From positions 22,432 through 64,821 of the forward strand of contig WELB01000277.1 of the NCBI GenBank assembly GCA_009602725.1: DNA of 42,390 nucleotides, in the 5' to 3' direction. The translations under genes and the position numbers were made by a program. This document shows positions 22,375-37,545 of the stretch, in pieces. The notes below the pieces were generated by a model. That model was not told the DNA's origin. It did not search any database and saw nothing but the letters and a program-made list of their open reading frames with translations. The number at the start of each line of letters is the position of its first letter. Within the stretch, counting starts at the first letter, position 1. The DNA is from Spirogloea muscicola (lineage: Eukaryota; Streptophyta; Zygnematophyceae; Spirogloeales; Spirogloeaceae).

Positions 22375-22494
22375 AGGACCCAGCGTTGACCTACGTTGCC
22401 GGCCACGCAGTGGATTGTTGACGAGCAGCGAAACTGGCGGCACTGCTTCGACCTGCTCAGCTGCAGCTATGCCCTTCTCCTGAAGAAACAGCGC

Positions 22495-22780
22495 TACCAA
22501 ATTGACTGGTGGCTGTGAGAGGCCAGCCCAAAAGAATGGACAAGGACTCTCCTCGTCTGCTCGTCAAGGGGTCCAAATGCAGATGCGCTCATGGCTGCAC
22601 ACAAGGATGAGACTAGCACAGGCTCCGGCCGGCCTCACTCGGTAGGTGGCAGCCATAGCCTGGGGGTGTGCACTGGAGCAGCACGATCGTCTCAGATTTA
22701 GGACGAGCCTAATCTGCCAGAACATCACTCACATTTTCTCTGGGCTGGCTTTTCACAGCCCTCGCCCCCTTGGAAAATGG
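22495..22780. repeat. Two more hairpin-bearing tails
   Basis: At about 22498-22552 a D-type tail lies on the minus strand (ATTGACTGGTGGCTG, then AGGCCAGCCCAAAAGAATGG). At 22738-22775 a plus-strand tail has GGGCTGGCTTTTCACAGCCC and CTCGCCCCCTTGG. Nothing recognisable lies between them. Confidence 0.65.
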
Positions 22781-23916
22781 GAAATCTAGAATGAAGAGCC
22801 AATTTCTTCCTCCTTGTGGGCCGAGTGACTAGCTGACTCGGCCCATAAGGCTGAGTAAGTTGGTCACCAAGTTCACATGCAGGTTTACCATCTTACTACA
22901 ACAAGTGGGCCCTGAGCTGCCATTCTGCCGCTTCGCAGAGCGTAGATGCACTTCAGAAGTCCTTGTGTGCACACTGGCTTTCATACCCGCCCTTACACAT
23001 CACTCCTCATTCTCTCTACATTGGCCACATCTTCTAGCTAGCGGTGAGCCCAGCAGTGGTCTATTCACCTCCTGCAGTTCCTACTCTGCTCCTCAGGCCC
23101 ACTGCCTCTCCTGGTCCTGCCAGGGATGCAGGATAACCAGAACTCTCCAGCATCAGAACCCAAGCCTGCAGCTTGCTCATCCTCGTGTCTGCTGGACTTG
23201 CGCTCATTGCAAGTGCCCTTTACTCGACACCCATCATCGCTTCTGGGCTACAGAGCTAATACTCATTCTCATCTCTCACAAGCACAGATGCCAGATGCAC
23301 GCTCTGAGCTGCTAGGCCTTACAGCCAGTCCAGCGTCAAAGGCCTCTCAGTGTTACATGCCGAGCCCCATATACTCCAGCAGGCTTGCTAAAGGTTGGTT
23401 GGCCTTTTTTGGGGCACTCTAATGCTTATCAGAGGGACCCCCTTGCTTCCGCCGATGCACCCAGTTGATAGCTTGATGCCTTGTTGCAAAATGCTAATTT
23501 ATAATCAGATTGAAAAGGGACAAGGAAGGGGGACTATGGGCTGGGAAAACCATTGCTAATCAATGCATGCCGATTGGAATGTGCTTGACGACAAGCAGCC
23601 TCTCGCCTGTCACCCGTGCAGCCTATGCTGCCCGTGCACGCTTGCGTGCCAGGAACCTCTCTCTCGCTGCGTCCAACATGTCACCACCTTCCAACTTCAC
23701 CATCTCCATTGTGAGCTGTGCTGGCAACCGCCCCTCTCTTGCGCAGGGTCCCACGTTTGCACTTGTATCACTTGCTGGCCGCCCACTGCATACGACAAGA
23801 AGCAAGCGTGCTTTACGGGTTATACATCCGTGGCATCACAAATGAGGCATTTGTATTGCGCCAGAACCAACAATGTGCGGCTGTGTGACTGGAGAAACTT
23901 GGAGCCTTGGAGCAGC
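22781..23916. other. Intergenic stretch without a recognised gene
   Basis: Open frames here, such as 22860-23315 (+), show no family motif and have no convincing exon structure. The part next to 23917 should hold the 3' UTR of the DEAH helicase gene. Confidence 0.5.
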
Positions 23917-27527
<3,611 letters not shown>

Positions 27528-27582
27528 GCGGCCTCCCCGGCTCCGCAGATGGACAACTGCAGCAGCGTTGGACATGTACCTG

Positions 27583-28080
27583 GCTGGCTGGCTTTCACAG
27601 CCCGTGCCCCCCCAATTCTTCTCTTTGGCCTCCCTTTCAATTCTCTGATCTGCGGCTGCTTAGCAGGGGTTACTGAGTGTCTCGTAGCAGCTTTGTTTCT
27701 GTTACTTAGCGCTTCCCCTGGCCCCCTTCTCGTACTCTGTTCATTCTTTTTCGGGCTGGTTATTCCAGCCCCTATTCTCAATGGGCGAGCACTTTCTTCT
27801 TTCAATTCATGCGCCCCGCGCGCCTTCTCTCTCTCTTTGGGAGAGCCACTTCTGAACAATGTATTGGCTTGAATTGGCCTCCCTTTCAATTCATGCGCCC
27901 CGCGCGCCTTCTCTCTTTGGGAGAGCCACTTCCGTTCACAGCCGCTGTTCCTTACTCAGCTCATCTGACTTCCTACTGCTGACACGGGGGTATTGAGGGC
28001 GCCCTGTCTGCCTAGCCTTTGGCTCCGTCATGAACACCTGTATGCATCTGGCTGGCATTTCACAGCCGATTCTTTCATAT
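27583..28080 (+). mobile_element. Tandem B/C-type retroelement tails upstream of the helicase gene
   Basis: A hairpin GGCTGGCTTTCACAGCC is followed by two successive units of the CCTCCCTTTCAATTCATGCG module, the GC-rich palindrome and TTTGGGAGAGCCACTTC. The first unit is split by the A insertion at 27644-27798; the second (about 27857-27931) is intact. From 27975 follows the end of a coding frame (CTGACACGGGGGTATTGA, LTRGY-stop), then the same downstream sequence as the minus copy at 2870-3060, including GGCTGGCATTTCACAGCC. The block starts about 55 bp upstream of the helicase ATG. Confidence 0.83.
27644..27798 (+). mobile_element. A-type tail insertion with 10-bp target duplication
   Basis: A 155-bp insert starts TCTGATCTGCGGCTGCTTAG (the last codons of the family frame). 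It runs through GGGTTACTGAGTG, the TTCCCCTGGCCCCCTTCTCG block and the hairpin GGGCTGGTTATTCCAGCCC (27753-27771), and ends GGGCGAGCACTTTCTT. Direct repeats CTTTCAATTC flank it at 27634-27643 and 27799-27808. The intact target sequence is present again near 27888-27897 in the neighbouring tail unit, which confirms the empty site. Confidence 0.93.
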
Positions 28081-28089
28081 CAGCAGCCG

Positions 28090-30600
28090 CTTTCTTCTTC
28101 CCGCTCTCAGGACCCCTCCACCCCCCTGCCCCAAGCCCCCCTACCCCCCTGGCTCGAGGAGTTCCAGCCCCCGACCTTGGTGGACCTCAATCCAGCAGCC
28201 CTTCGGACAGGGGTTGGTGCAGAGCCGGAAAGCAGCTGCTGGAAGGGCCTCGGGCATGCTCTTTGAACACCTTCGCGAGCTCTGGCTGGACGACGAGGCG
28301 GGTGACTTCAGTCTGCTGCACAGAGTGTGCCAAGCGGTGGCGCGCGGCCTTCTCCCACCCAAGGCCCGGGCGGCACTCACCAGCAGCACCCTGCTCGCTC
28401 TCTCCAAGCCCACCGGAGGCGTTCGACCAATTGCGATGGGCGAGGTCCTTACCCGACTGGTTTCAGAGACCCTATTCCAGCAGAACAGAGAGGCGGCGCA
28501 GCTCCACTTCTCCCCCCACCAGTTTGGTGCAGGGCTGTCTGCGGGCGCGGAGACAGTGGTTCATGGTCTACGTGTTGCCCTGGATTGCAATCCCGATTGG
28601 ATGGCCCTGTCAGTGGACGTGAAGAATGTGTTTAACAGCGTTGACAGAGGTGTCATCGCCGAGGAGCTTGCACACGCATTTTCCCTCCCTCATCCCTTTC
28701 TTCCGGTGCTCCTACGGAGCTCCCTCCCGCCTGCTTAGGGGATCGGGCACGTCACAGGTGGTCTTGCAATCCAGCACAGGCACCCGGCAGGGAGACCCTG
28801 TGGGTGGGTTCCTCTTTGCACTGGCACAGACGTTGCGTAATACGGCAGAGGCCCACCCTGCTGTGCTAATCCCAAGCTATGCCGACGACACCACCATGGT
28901 GGGACCCCCAAGCGCTGGTGGGTCACCAGCGCTTACAGCACATTGGAGCGCGAGGTCCACAGCCTCGGCCTCAACATCCGGCCCGAGAAGTGTTCAGCCT
29001 GGTCTCCAGCCGGCATCCCTCCCTCCATCAAGCTGCCGGCTGGGTGCCAGACCCACCACTCGGCATGGTGGTGCTTGGAGCCCCGTTGGGGGCTGCTGCG
29101 CATGTGGAACAAGTTGTGGAGTCCACCCTTGAGAATCATCTCCAGTCCCTCCCGGCCCTCCCGTCCTTACAGGACGCGCAGCTTGCGGTGGCCATCCTCA
29201 CCCGCTGTGTGGCCCAGCGTCCCACTTACCTGTTGCGGACTGTACCCCCCACCTCTGCTATAAGCGCCACCTACTCTACCGTGGACTCCAGACTCCAACA
29301 GGCTCTTCACGGCCTGGTGGACCATCCCAAATAATCCGCCATGCCGGCTGCCATCCTACAGTGTACCCTTCCTACCAGCAAAGGCGGCCTTGGGTGCCGT
29401 CCACTGGCTCGCCTGTCCTAAGCAGCTCACCTCGGTTGCTGGGCCCAAGTGGCCTCCACCATCTCAAGTCGCTTCATCCTGAGGGGCCAGGCTGTTTTAG
29501 CACCCGCTATAGCGGGTGTTGCAACAGGGAACCTGCCCTTCCAGCTTTCCCTAAGCGCAGCACTGCATGACCTCTCGCGCTCTTTACCAACACTTGCAGA
29601 GGGTCATGCAGATTTTGCGGCATGGGCACGCTGTTCTGACAGGAAAGCGCAGGCGCACTACACTCACGCTGCGGACATACAGGCCGCCTCTGAATTGAAG
29701 GGACTGCTCAAGGACGATGGACGTGGCCTCACCCGGCTCCTTTCCTTCAGCTCCCCGGGCGCGTCTGAGTGGCTGAACGCTCTGTCGATATACGAGTCCC
29801 TTCGGCTCACAGACAACCTGTTCCGCACAGCTCTCCACCACCTCGGCCTCCCCCCCCCCTGGCTTGACTGGAATCCGCCAGTGCGAGTGTGGCCACATTT
29901 CCTATGACAAGCTCGATCTAGCTGCTCATATGCTGAGATGTGTTGAGGGGGGTGAGCGCATTGCCTCCCACGACTTACCAGGGACACTATGTTTGGAATT
30001 GTGCGAGAGGCGGGGTATCATCCGGCGATGGAGGTGTCCGGCATCATGCCAATCTCCTCAAGGCGCGGCAAGCCATACGTGCGACGTCTGGACGTGGTCG
30101 CCAACCCCCGGGGCGGTGGGCCTCGTCTGCTCCTGGACGTGGTACTGATCGATGCATACAAGGCTGGCGCACCCACGTCAACCGTCTCTGGCTGGGCCAC
30201 GTCCAGCGCGGAGTGCAAGAAGGAGCGGCACTACCAGGACCATCCCCGAGGGGACCATCTTCATCTGTGTGCCATGGATATCTATGGAGGCTACAACGTA
30301 AAATGGTCCTCCCTGATTCAGCATCTGGCCCGGCTGGTTGATGCGCGTACTCGCAAGCATTGGCTCTTCATCAACGTGCAGGGCGCGCTCTAAGTCAGGC
30401 CTCCGGCTTTCGTGGCGGCGCTACACCTCCCCAAGTTTGCTCGTCGGATTTGTTTGTGCTCACCCGTGGGTACTGATGTCACCTTAGGCACCTTACTTTA
30501 GGTCTCCGTATTATGTAGCCCTCATTATCATTAAGTTTGCCCTATACTCTGCCTGAACAATGTATCGGCTTGAATTGGCCTCCATTTCATTTCATGCGCG
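28090..30600 (+). mobile_element. Non-LTR retrotransposon with reverse transcriptase, zinc finger and nuclease-like C terminus (B type, decayed)
   Basis: Longest copy in the window. Reverse transcriptase motifs in order: LALSKPTGGVRPIAMGE (about 28395-28445), VDVKNVFNSVDR (28612-28648), TGTRQGDPVGGFLFALA (28771-28821) and YADD (28878-28889), followed by a thumb-like helical region. A CECGH...HMLRC zinc-finger-like stretch lies at about 29882-29942. Next comes a restriction-endonuclease-like region (GGGPRLLLDVVLIDA, KKERHYQDHPRGDHLHLCAM, DIYGGYNVKW) and SDLFVLTRGY-stop near 30476. The B tail runs to about 30600. A C-terminal endonuclease after the RT suggests the R2/NeSL-like groups, but clade assignment is inference. 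Frame breaks near 28260, 28735, 28925, 29090, 29335, 29890 and 30395 show it is dead. It lacks the N-terminal part. Confidence 0.9.
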
Positions 30601-31200
30601 CCCCCCGCGCCTTCCCCCCCTTCCTCTTTGTGCTCACCAGTGGCCGCGCTTTCTCACATGGGGCGCTGGGCGCTCGGTGGCTCGAGCTGCTCACCCAGCT
30701 CGCCCGCCACACCATCGCCCGGCGCTTCCATGGAGAGCCGGTAGACTTCCCTGCAGCCGGGTCGCGGGCGCAAGTGTATCGAATGCGCCTGGCCGTCTCG
30801 CTGCAGAGGTCCATGGCCCGGGCGCTGCACCTTCGTGCCGGCAGAGCCCTCGCTGCTGCCTCTGGCTCTGGCCAGGGGACCCACTTCCAGGAGCCCAGCA
30901 TCTCTGATCTGCGGCTGCTTGGCAGGGGTTACTGAGTGTCTCGTAGCTGCTTTGTTTCTGTTTCTTAGCGCTTCCCCTGGCCCCATTCTCGTACTCTGTT
31001 CATTCTTTTTCGGGCTGGTTGTTCCAGCCCCCATTCTCAATGGGCGAGCACTTTCTTTCTCACCAGTGGGTACTGATGTCACCTTAGGCACCTTGGTTTC
31101 GGTTTCCGTATTCTGTAGCCCTGTTTAGTTAGACTCTGCCTGAACAACGTGTCGGCTTGAATTGGCCTCCATTTCATTTCATGCGCCCCGCGCGCCTTGC
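30600..31200 (+). mobile_element. Second B-type tail, split by an A-type insertion
   Basis: After the first B tail, a second B copy retains only its last few codons (LFVLTSGY-stop) and its 3' region (GTACTGATGTCACCTTAGGC through TTGAATTGGCCTCCATTTC to the GC palindrome near 31190). The coding end is split between 30643 and 31059 by an A-type copy. The tail ends about 315 bp before the SFH start codon. Confidence 0.87.
30644..31058 (+). mobile_element. A-type insertion of 415 bp with 11-bp target duplication
   Basis: The insert encodes the last ~95 residues of the A polyprotein: HGALGARWLELLTQLARHTI, then RMRLAVSLQRSMARALHLRA and SISDLRLLGRGY with its stop at 30933-30935. The A 3' region follows with hairpin GGGCTGGTTGTTCCAGCCC (31012-31030) and end GGGCGAGCACTTTCTTT. 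Direct repeats CTCACCAGTGG flank it at 30633-30643 and 31059-31069. Without it the B copy reads LFVLTSGY-stop. The open C-terminal frame suggests this is among the youngest copies. Confidence 0.93.
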
Positions 31201-31502
31201 CTGCGCCATCCGGCCGTTTCGGACCACCCTGTGCATTCCATTGGGCTGGCCTCTCACGCCCGTTGCACTGCAGTGGAAGAGCTGGTTGTGCATCAGCCAG
31301 CCACCGTCATTCGTTTCGATTGTGCAGCCGCTCGGTCGGAAACTGTAGCCGCCGTTCGCTTTGCTCGGGGAGGACGGGGGGGTGGGGGCGGGGTCCCCGG
31401 CTCGCGCCATGTGCCCACGAAGCGAAGCGTCTCTTCCCTTGGTGACTTCGCCGCCGCCCCCCCCTCCCGCCCGCCATTCCTCCTCGCCATCCGAGCCACC
31501 CC

Positions 31503-31503
31503 N
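31503..31503. other. Undetermined base (N) just before the SFH start codon
   Basis: The N lies 12 bp upstream of ATG 31515 in a GC-rich 5' UTR. It does not affect the coding model unless an upstream start exists. Confidence 0.95.
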
Positions 31504-31514
31504 CGCCCGCCGGC

Positions 31515-34500
31515 ATGGCGTCCGAGGACGTGGAGCCGCGCAAGCGCCTGCGGCGCCTGCAGCGGCGCGAGTCCAAGGACGAGGACCGGCTGCGCAAGCT
31601 GCTGCAGGAGGAGCAGCGCGACACCGCGGACGAGGCCGCCGCCCGCAGCGGCGACGACGCGCGCCGCCGCACGCGCATGAGCACGCTGCGGGCCATCCTG
31701 GCGGCCAAGAAGTTCCGCACCAACTCCATCAAGAAGAAAAAGCAGCGCCGGGAGGCCCTCAAGAAGCTGCAGGCCATCGAGGACTTCCGGTCCGAGGAGG
31801 AGCAGAGGGCGGTCGACGACTTCCGCAAGCTCCTGCTGGCTGACAGTCTCCTCCCCGCCAGACACGACAACTACCACACGCTCCTCAGGTGCCACTCCTC
31901 CCCACCCCATTGCTCAGCCTGGCGTGTCGGCTACTCGTGCCTGCAGTGGTCGTTGATGCATTCGATGGGAAGCCCCTGGTCCAGTCACCGTACTCTGGTC
32001 TCCATACCAGGAGCCGAGCGACTCACTCTCTTGAGTCGACTGGCAGCTCTGCACCTCTTTGCCCTTGCCTTCCTGGCCGCTCTGTGTGGAGCCTGCTGCA
32101 CAAGGGGAGTAGCCCAGATGAGTGTAGCATGCAAGCTTAATTTGCTGCAGGGAAAGGACAGGTTGGGGTGCTCCTGCAAGCAGGCACAAAGCCCCCCCTG
32201 ATCAGCAGACGAATTGATCGGGCAACTGAGTATCGTTACTGCTCACTCACGACAACTTCACGACGAGCATGCAAATGGGTTGTCGAGCGCATGTCGGGTG
32301 CCTCCGCACAACAAGATGGTGTGACATCAAGGCGGCTCCTTCGAAATTTCAACAGGAACCTCGCTTTCCTGCATGCCTGGGGTACTTAGAGCTGCCCTGA
32401 ATCCGGTCAGAGAGTCCTGACAATGTAGCTTTGTGTATCTAGGTTCTTGAAGGCAAGGAAGTTTGACATGGAGAAAGCCAAGCACATGTGGATGAACATG
32501 CTCAAGTGGAGGGAGGAATTCGGAACTGACAACATTGAGGAGGTAATGGTCGAGTAGGTACTCCATAGCTATTTGCTAAGAGTGATAGATATGGGTGTCG
32601 ATTGCTGTGGAGTGTATTTGCATGAGAGTGGCAGACCGTGGTGGCCAGCTCAGCTTCTGTCCTTGAAGGTGTCTATTTTTAGCGAGCCCAGCGCGCCGAT
32701 TGCCGTACCTAGTGTCCACTACTGTGCTTCATCACTTGTGCAGGCTTCCAGTGCAGGAAGCTCTTGCCTCAGCTGTTTAAGGAATTGACATCTGATCTAG
32801 TCACGTCTGCAGGGTCGATGATAGTGCCTTTCAGGTGCCTCATTGTGTGCACACAATGTCTCGTAGCCCGGTCCGTGGCATTGGGTTTTGTTACAGGCAG
32901 TGACCTGACGGGAGCTGTCATGTGCCATGCAGGACTTTGTCTTTGAGGAGCTCGAGGAAGTCAAGAAGTTCTACCCTCAGGGCCACCATGGCGTTGACAG
33001 AGAAGGCAGGCCAGTGTACTTTGAGAGGATGGGGAGGGTTGATGTTCCAAAGCTCCTGAAGTTGACCACATTTGAGAGATACTTGAAGTACCATGTACAA
33101 GAGTTTGAGCGCTCGTACAGCACAAAATTTCCTGCTTGCTCCGTGGCAGTTGGAAAGCACATCGACCAGACGACGACCATACTGGATGTCAGTGGACTGG
33201 TAAGCTAAGTCTGCCTCAACCCTAAGGGATGTGATTGAGGCAGCTAGCTTGTCAATAAAGTAAGCTGGACGGGAAAGTGCCACAGCTGGGCTTGTGTCAG
33301 ATAGCTTGTAAGATGCTGTCAAGTTCTGTTTACAGTATATGTGTTACCTTTCTTATAGGGCAGCCCAGCAGTAGCAATTTGACATTTCTGATGCACTTGC
33401 GCCTTGTGTCTTACTTGCACATTCTCCCAGGGTCTCAAGCATTTCACAGGAAGCGCAAGGGAGCTTTTGAAACTTGTCAGCAAAATTGACAGTGATAATT
33501 ACCCGGAGGTCTGATGATTCTTTGACACGGAGTCTTGCAACAGTCAAATTGCAAGCTTGTCAGTGGCTCTTTGACAGAGCACCTTGTGTGGTAGGGGGTC
33601 TTGGGTGCAGTAGGTCATTCTAGCATCCCTGGACGGCAAGTGCTGAGCATTTGCAAGCTGCTTGATCCTTCGTCTGTCTGTGATCTGCCGAGCAGAGCCT
33701 CAATCGCATGTTCATCATCAACACTGGTCCAGCTTTCCAACTCATCTGGAACACGGTGAAGGGCTTCATTGATCCGAAAACAGCATCCAAAGTTCATGTA
33801 AGTCAGTAGCTCTGCTTGGATGCCAAGCTGTGCAGTAGCCAGTCATTTCTGTCATGTAGCTGCAGCCACTGCATGTTTCATGTTAGCAAGGGTTATCTGC
33901 TTTAGTGGATGTGAATCTGCATCAGATGCAGTTGTGTTTCTGTTTGTTGAGGTTTCTTGCATGTTAAAGAGGAGGCGGTGTGACTGCGAGATTCCTGGCC
34001 ATGTTTGCTCCTGCATTTGCAGCATTGATATAGATAGTCATGGCTATTGGGCATGCATCACTAGAAAAGCATTTGTGGTTCTATTTCTTGGTCAACGCCT
34101 GAGGTAGTCGAAGTATGTTAAGGATGATCGCCGATAGATGTCCAATCTGAGTGCCAGAGTTAGTCAAGAGCTAGGTCCACTTTCAGAGCCAGGAGTTAGT
34201 CAAGAGCTAGCAGGCTTAGCAGATGGAGTTTTGGGCTTGCTTTCATGACTGTAATCCTGGCACGAGGTTAAGTGCGTGGACTGCTGCTTGGGCGTTGCAA
34301 TGAAATTCCTGTTGGCTGGTCACAAGTACTAGACTCACACGCTGTATTGGTTTGCAGCTTCTAGGTTCCAAGTATCAACAGAAGTTGTGTGAGGTTATTG
34401 ATCCCAGGTACTTTGCTATTCTCACTCTTCAAGGATGTGGTGATGCACATCTCCTTAGCTAAGCCAACCCTGTTATTATTATCCTACACCACCGGCAGCT

Positions 34501-37500
34501 TGTGTCCTTTCCACAACTTTGGGCTCTTCTCCTGGCCAGGCATCTCAGATGCATACATTGGGTTGCAGCCAACTTCCTGATTTCTTTGGAGGGACGTGCA
34601 AGTGTCAAGATCATCCAGGTGGTTGCTTAACATCTGACAAAGGACCATGGAAAGATCCTGAAATCGTTAAGGTACTGTGACAGCCAAGTCAAGGTAGGCT
34701 TTTGGTCTGTTGATAGTGGGGCTACATCCTGCTGGTTCATTCCATCACAGCCCCTCTTGCTAGATGCCTTGCAGCTGAGTTCCCGCGAGCTTGAAGGCTC
34801 ATTTCTCTTGTTGGTAGCAGAGCGGCAATGACGACTTTATATATCAATGCAGTAAATTACCATGTTACGCACAACCTGCTGCGAAGTAAGCAGAGGGTTC
34901 AGGAGAAAGGCTGGGAACGAATGATTGTGCTGGTGGTGCTGGTGGTGGTGCTGGTACAATTGTAGACTTTCTCGACCTTGGTGCAGATTTTAAGAGCTCA
35001 GCAATCTGGAGAACTGTACCTGGAGAGCGAGCATGACACAGACCGTGTCGCTGGAAGAGGGCGATCTGCCTCTCAAAAGTGGAAGGTAGGTAGGTACTTT
35101 GACAGTGGGCTTATGTAATCCAGTTGTAACTAGCGTGCGCATCAGAGAGGAACTTGCTGATCTGAGGGGGAAAACAAAAATTCCTCAGAGCTCTGTGTCA
35201 AAGTTTGAGGGCTTTACATCCTACTGACACCTGAGCATGTTTGGATGCAGGGGAAGGATGTAGATTCGGGCACAGAGATGTCAGAATCAGAAGCTGATGA
35301 TCCAAATTCTATGTCTCAGCGAGAGCTCATCTCATACACATCGGCGGACTTGGAGCGACTCGCACCTGTTGTGGAAGAGGTCTGCTTTTATCACCTTTGC
35401 GTTTGAATCATCTCACGCTAGCCGCCTACAGATGCACTTATCTTTGTAGTCATTGTGCTGTTTGTAATACTACGATTGTCCTGCCATGACGCTTTGGCAG
35501 GCCTTGCGAAATGGCGAGCTATCTCGTCTCACAAGCCGAAGCTCCAATCAGGAAGCAGTGGGTGGCGAGCAAGCAGAACGCTTGCTTTCCAGTATTGCAG
35601 CTGCGGGCAGAAGCCCGCTAGCGCCGTCAGGACGCAAGATGCTGGCCAATGGCAAAAGTCGAAAGCATCTGCCCACAGGCGCAACCCCGACTAGGGATCA
35701 GTCTGACTTGTCATCTGATGACGAAGAGGCTGGGGACAGGATGGCAGCCCCTTCTCAAGCCCTGCCTTCCACGAAGTCATCCTCCTCACAGGGGATGGTG
35801 TATCCACAGCAGAACCTTGACGGAGGCATCAAGAAGCCCACAGGCAATCTCGATCACCTTTGACGACCGTCCTCAGTGGACACCAGACATTGTCTTGAGT
35901 TGCATATTCATGTCTGTTGTGATCAAGGGAGGCTACTGAGTATAGAAGGATCACTTGGCAGATCTTAGCAGACTCTCAGTCATTGATATTCTACTGCTCC
36001 ACGCATACAGTGAGAAACTCATCATGTTTAGCAGCTGACATGTTGCGCAGCTTTTGTGCACTATTGCAGGAAAGGGAGACTTGTCTAAGATGCATGGGCC
36101 CAGCTTGTTACTTGCGTTCCTTTTCAGTTTCATCTCAAGTATCGCCGTCTTCTGCAAGAGAATTTTAGGGATTGCTGAGACTTCGGACAAGCTGTCCATC
36201 AGTCAGCCACCATCCACCAACGATGTACCTGCAAAGAGTGCAACAAGTATGGACAAGCCATCAAGTGTTGCAGTGAGCAGTGGGTCTCCTACTGTCTCAT
36301 TTCACGAGGATTCAAGGAATTCCACTCAGATTGTGAAGAGGGTCGAGCACCTGGAAAACAAGGTGAATTTCATAAGCAACAGTTACTTTAGAGTAGGGAC
36401 TGACATGCTTTTGCTCTCAAACACAGCTGCACTTGGTCACTGTACGCTGTCAATTGTGGCTGATGCCTCTAGACATGATGTTTGTTCAGGTCAATCAACT
36501 GAGCTCAACCACCCCCATGCCACCAGCTGCCAAAGTAACACTAGAGGAGACAGCTGGTCCTGCTATGGACAGAGTCAAGCAACTAGAAGCTGAGCTTGCA
36601 GAAACGAAGATGGTGGGTCTAGGATGCAATTATCTTGTTGAGCTGCTTCATGCTGTATAAGTCATTGCTTAGCTGATGGTGGTTGTTGAACATCCCTTTC
36701 CTGCACGTCACACATACATTGGCTCAAGTTCCCTGGTCACTGTGGTGCATTCTCATGTCTACTTGATGCTGTGCAGACTGTAAAGACCCTCTTGACTAAG
36801 CAAGAGGAGCTTTGGGACCGCATCAAAGACCTAAGCTTCCAGGTATCATATGATGCTGCTTCTAAACTTGTTGTGAATGCAGAACAATGGGTTGTCCTCT
36901 TACACCCCTGTATGAGCCCAGTTTAGATCCAATGGTAAATGTCAGCATCCTATGGTATTGCCGTGCACATGAAGCATGAATACTACCTGCTAGCTCAGGA
37001 CTGTACTTCGGTGCATCACTTTTGCAGAGGAGAGGTGGGTGCTTCAGATGACAATGACCCCATACGTTACTCTCCAGGGACAGGACTTTTCCTGGACGCC
37101 TCTTTGTATGTTGAAGCAGCTCTTGGTGAGTGCTGCATTTTACGGGGGTTGTCATGTCAGCCTTGACCTGCTTCGCAATTTCTAGTTGCTGCATACATTG
37201 CCAGTACCTTAGCAATGTGTAGCTGATTTGCATACCGTGGAGCAACACACTCCAGCTACTTGTTCACAACCAGACTAAGGCTTGAGAATTCACATCTGTT
37301 TTTGTCATGTTGATTGTTGTGCAGGTCCTCTGCAATTTTGCCTGTGGCACATATTCCACCTCTTTTAGATCATATTGGCACATATTCCACCTCTTTGCTC
37401 AAAGATAGCAGCTTCGAGGTCCAACATGACCCCTAGCTAATCTTCTTGTATATTCACCACATTTGAATCATCACTGCAGGGTTGATTCTATCTGCAGCTG

Positions 37501-37545
37501 GGAACAGAGGTGCCACTTGTAGCAGGTTCTCGGTTGCCACAATAA
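31515..37545 (+). CDS. SFH-type Sec14 (CRAL-TRIO) phosphatidylinositol transfer protein
   Basis: Binds and presents phosphatidylinositol and phosphatidylcholine at membranes. Exons in frame: 31515-31888, 32443-32542, 32933-33199, 33431-33508, 33696-33797, 34358-34407, 34569-34671, 34987-35085, 35251-35379, 35501-35843, 36070-36362, 36490-36612, 36777-36842 (709 codons), with a possible last exon 37498-37545 (stop TAA). The basic, coiled N terminus (to ~85) is followed by the CRAL-TRIO N domain ([40 protein letters not shown]), the lipid-binding domain ([71 protein letters not shown]) and a Cys-rich motif ([15 protein letters not shown]). The C terminus has a Ser/acidic linker, a hydrophobic helix (~560-583) and a coiled coil, as in plant Sec14-nodulin proteins. 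Intron 10 uses a GC donor at 35844. If the last exon is wrong, read-through stops at 36926. Confidence 0.9.
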
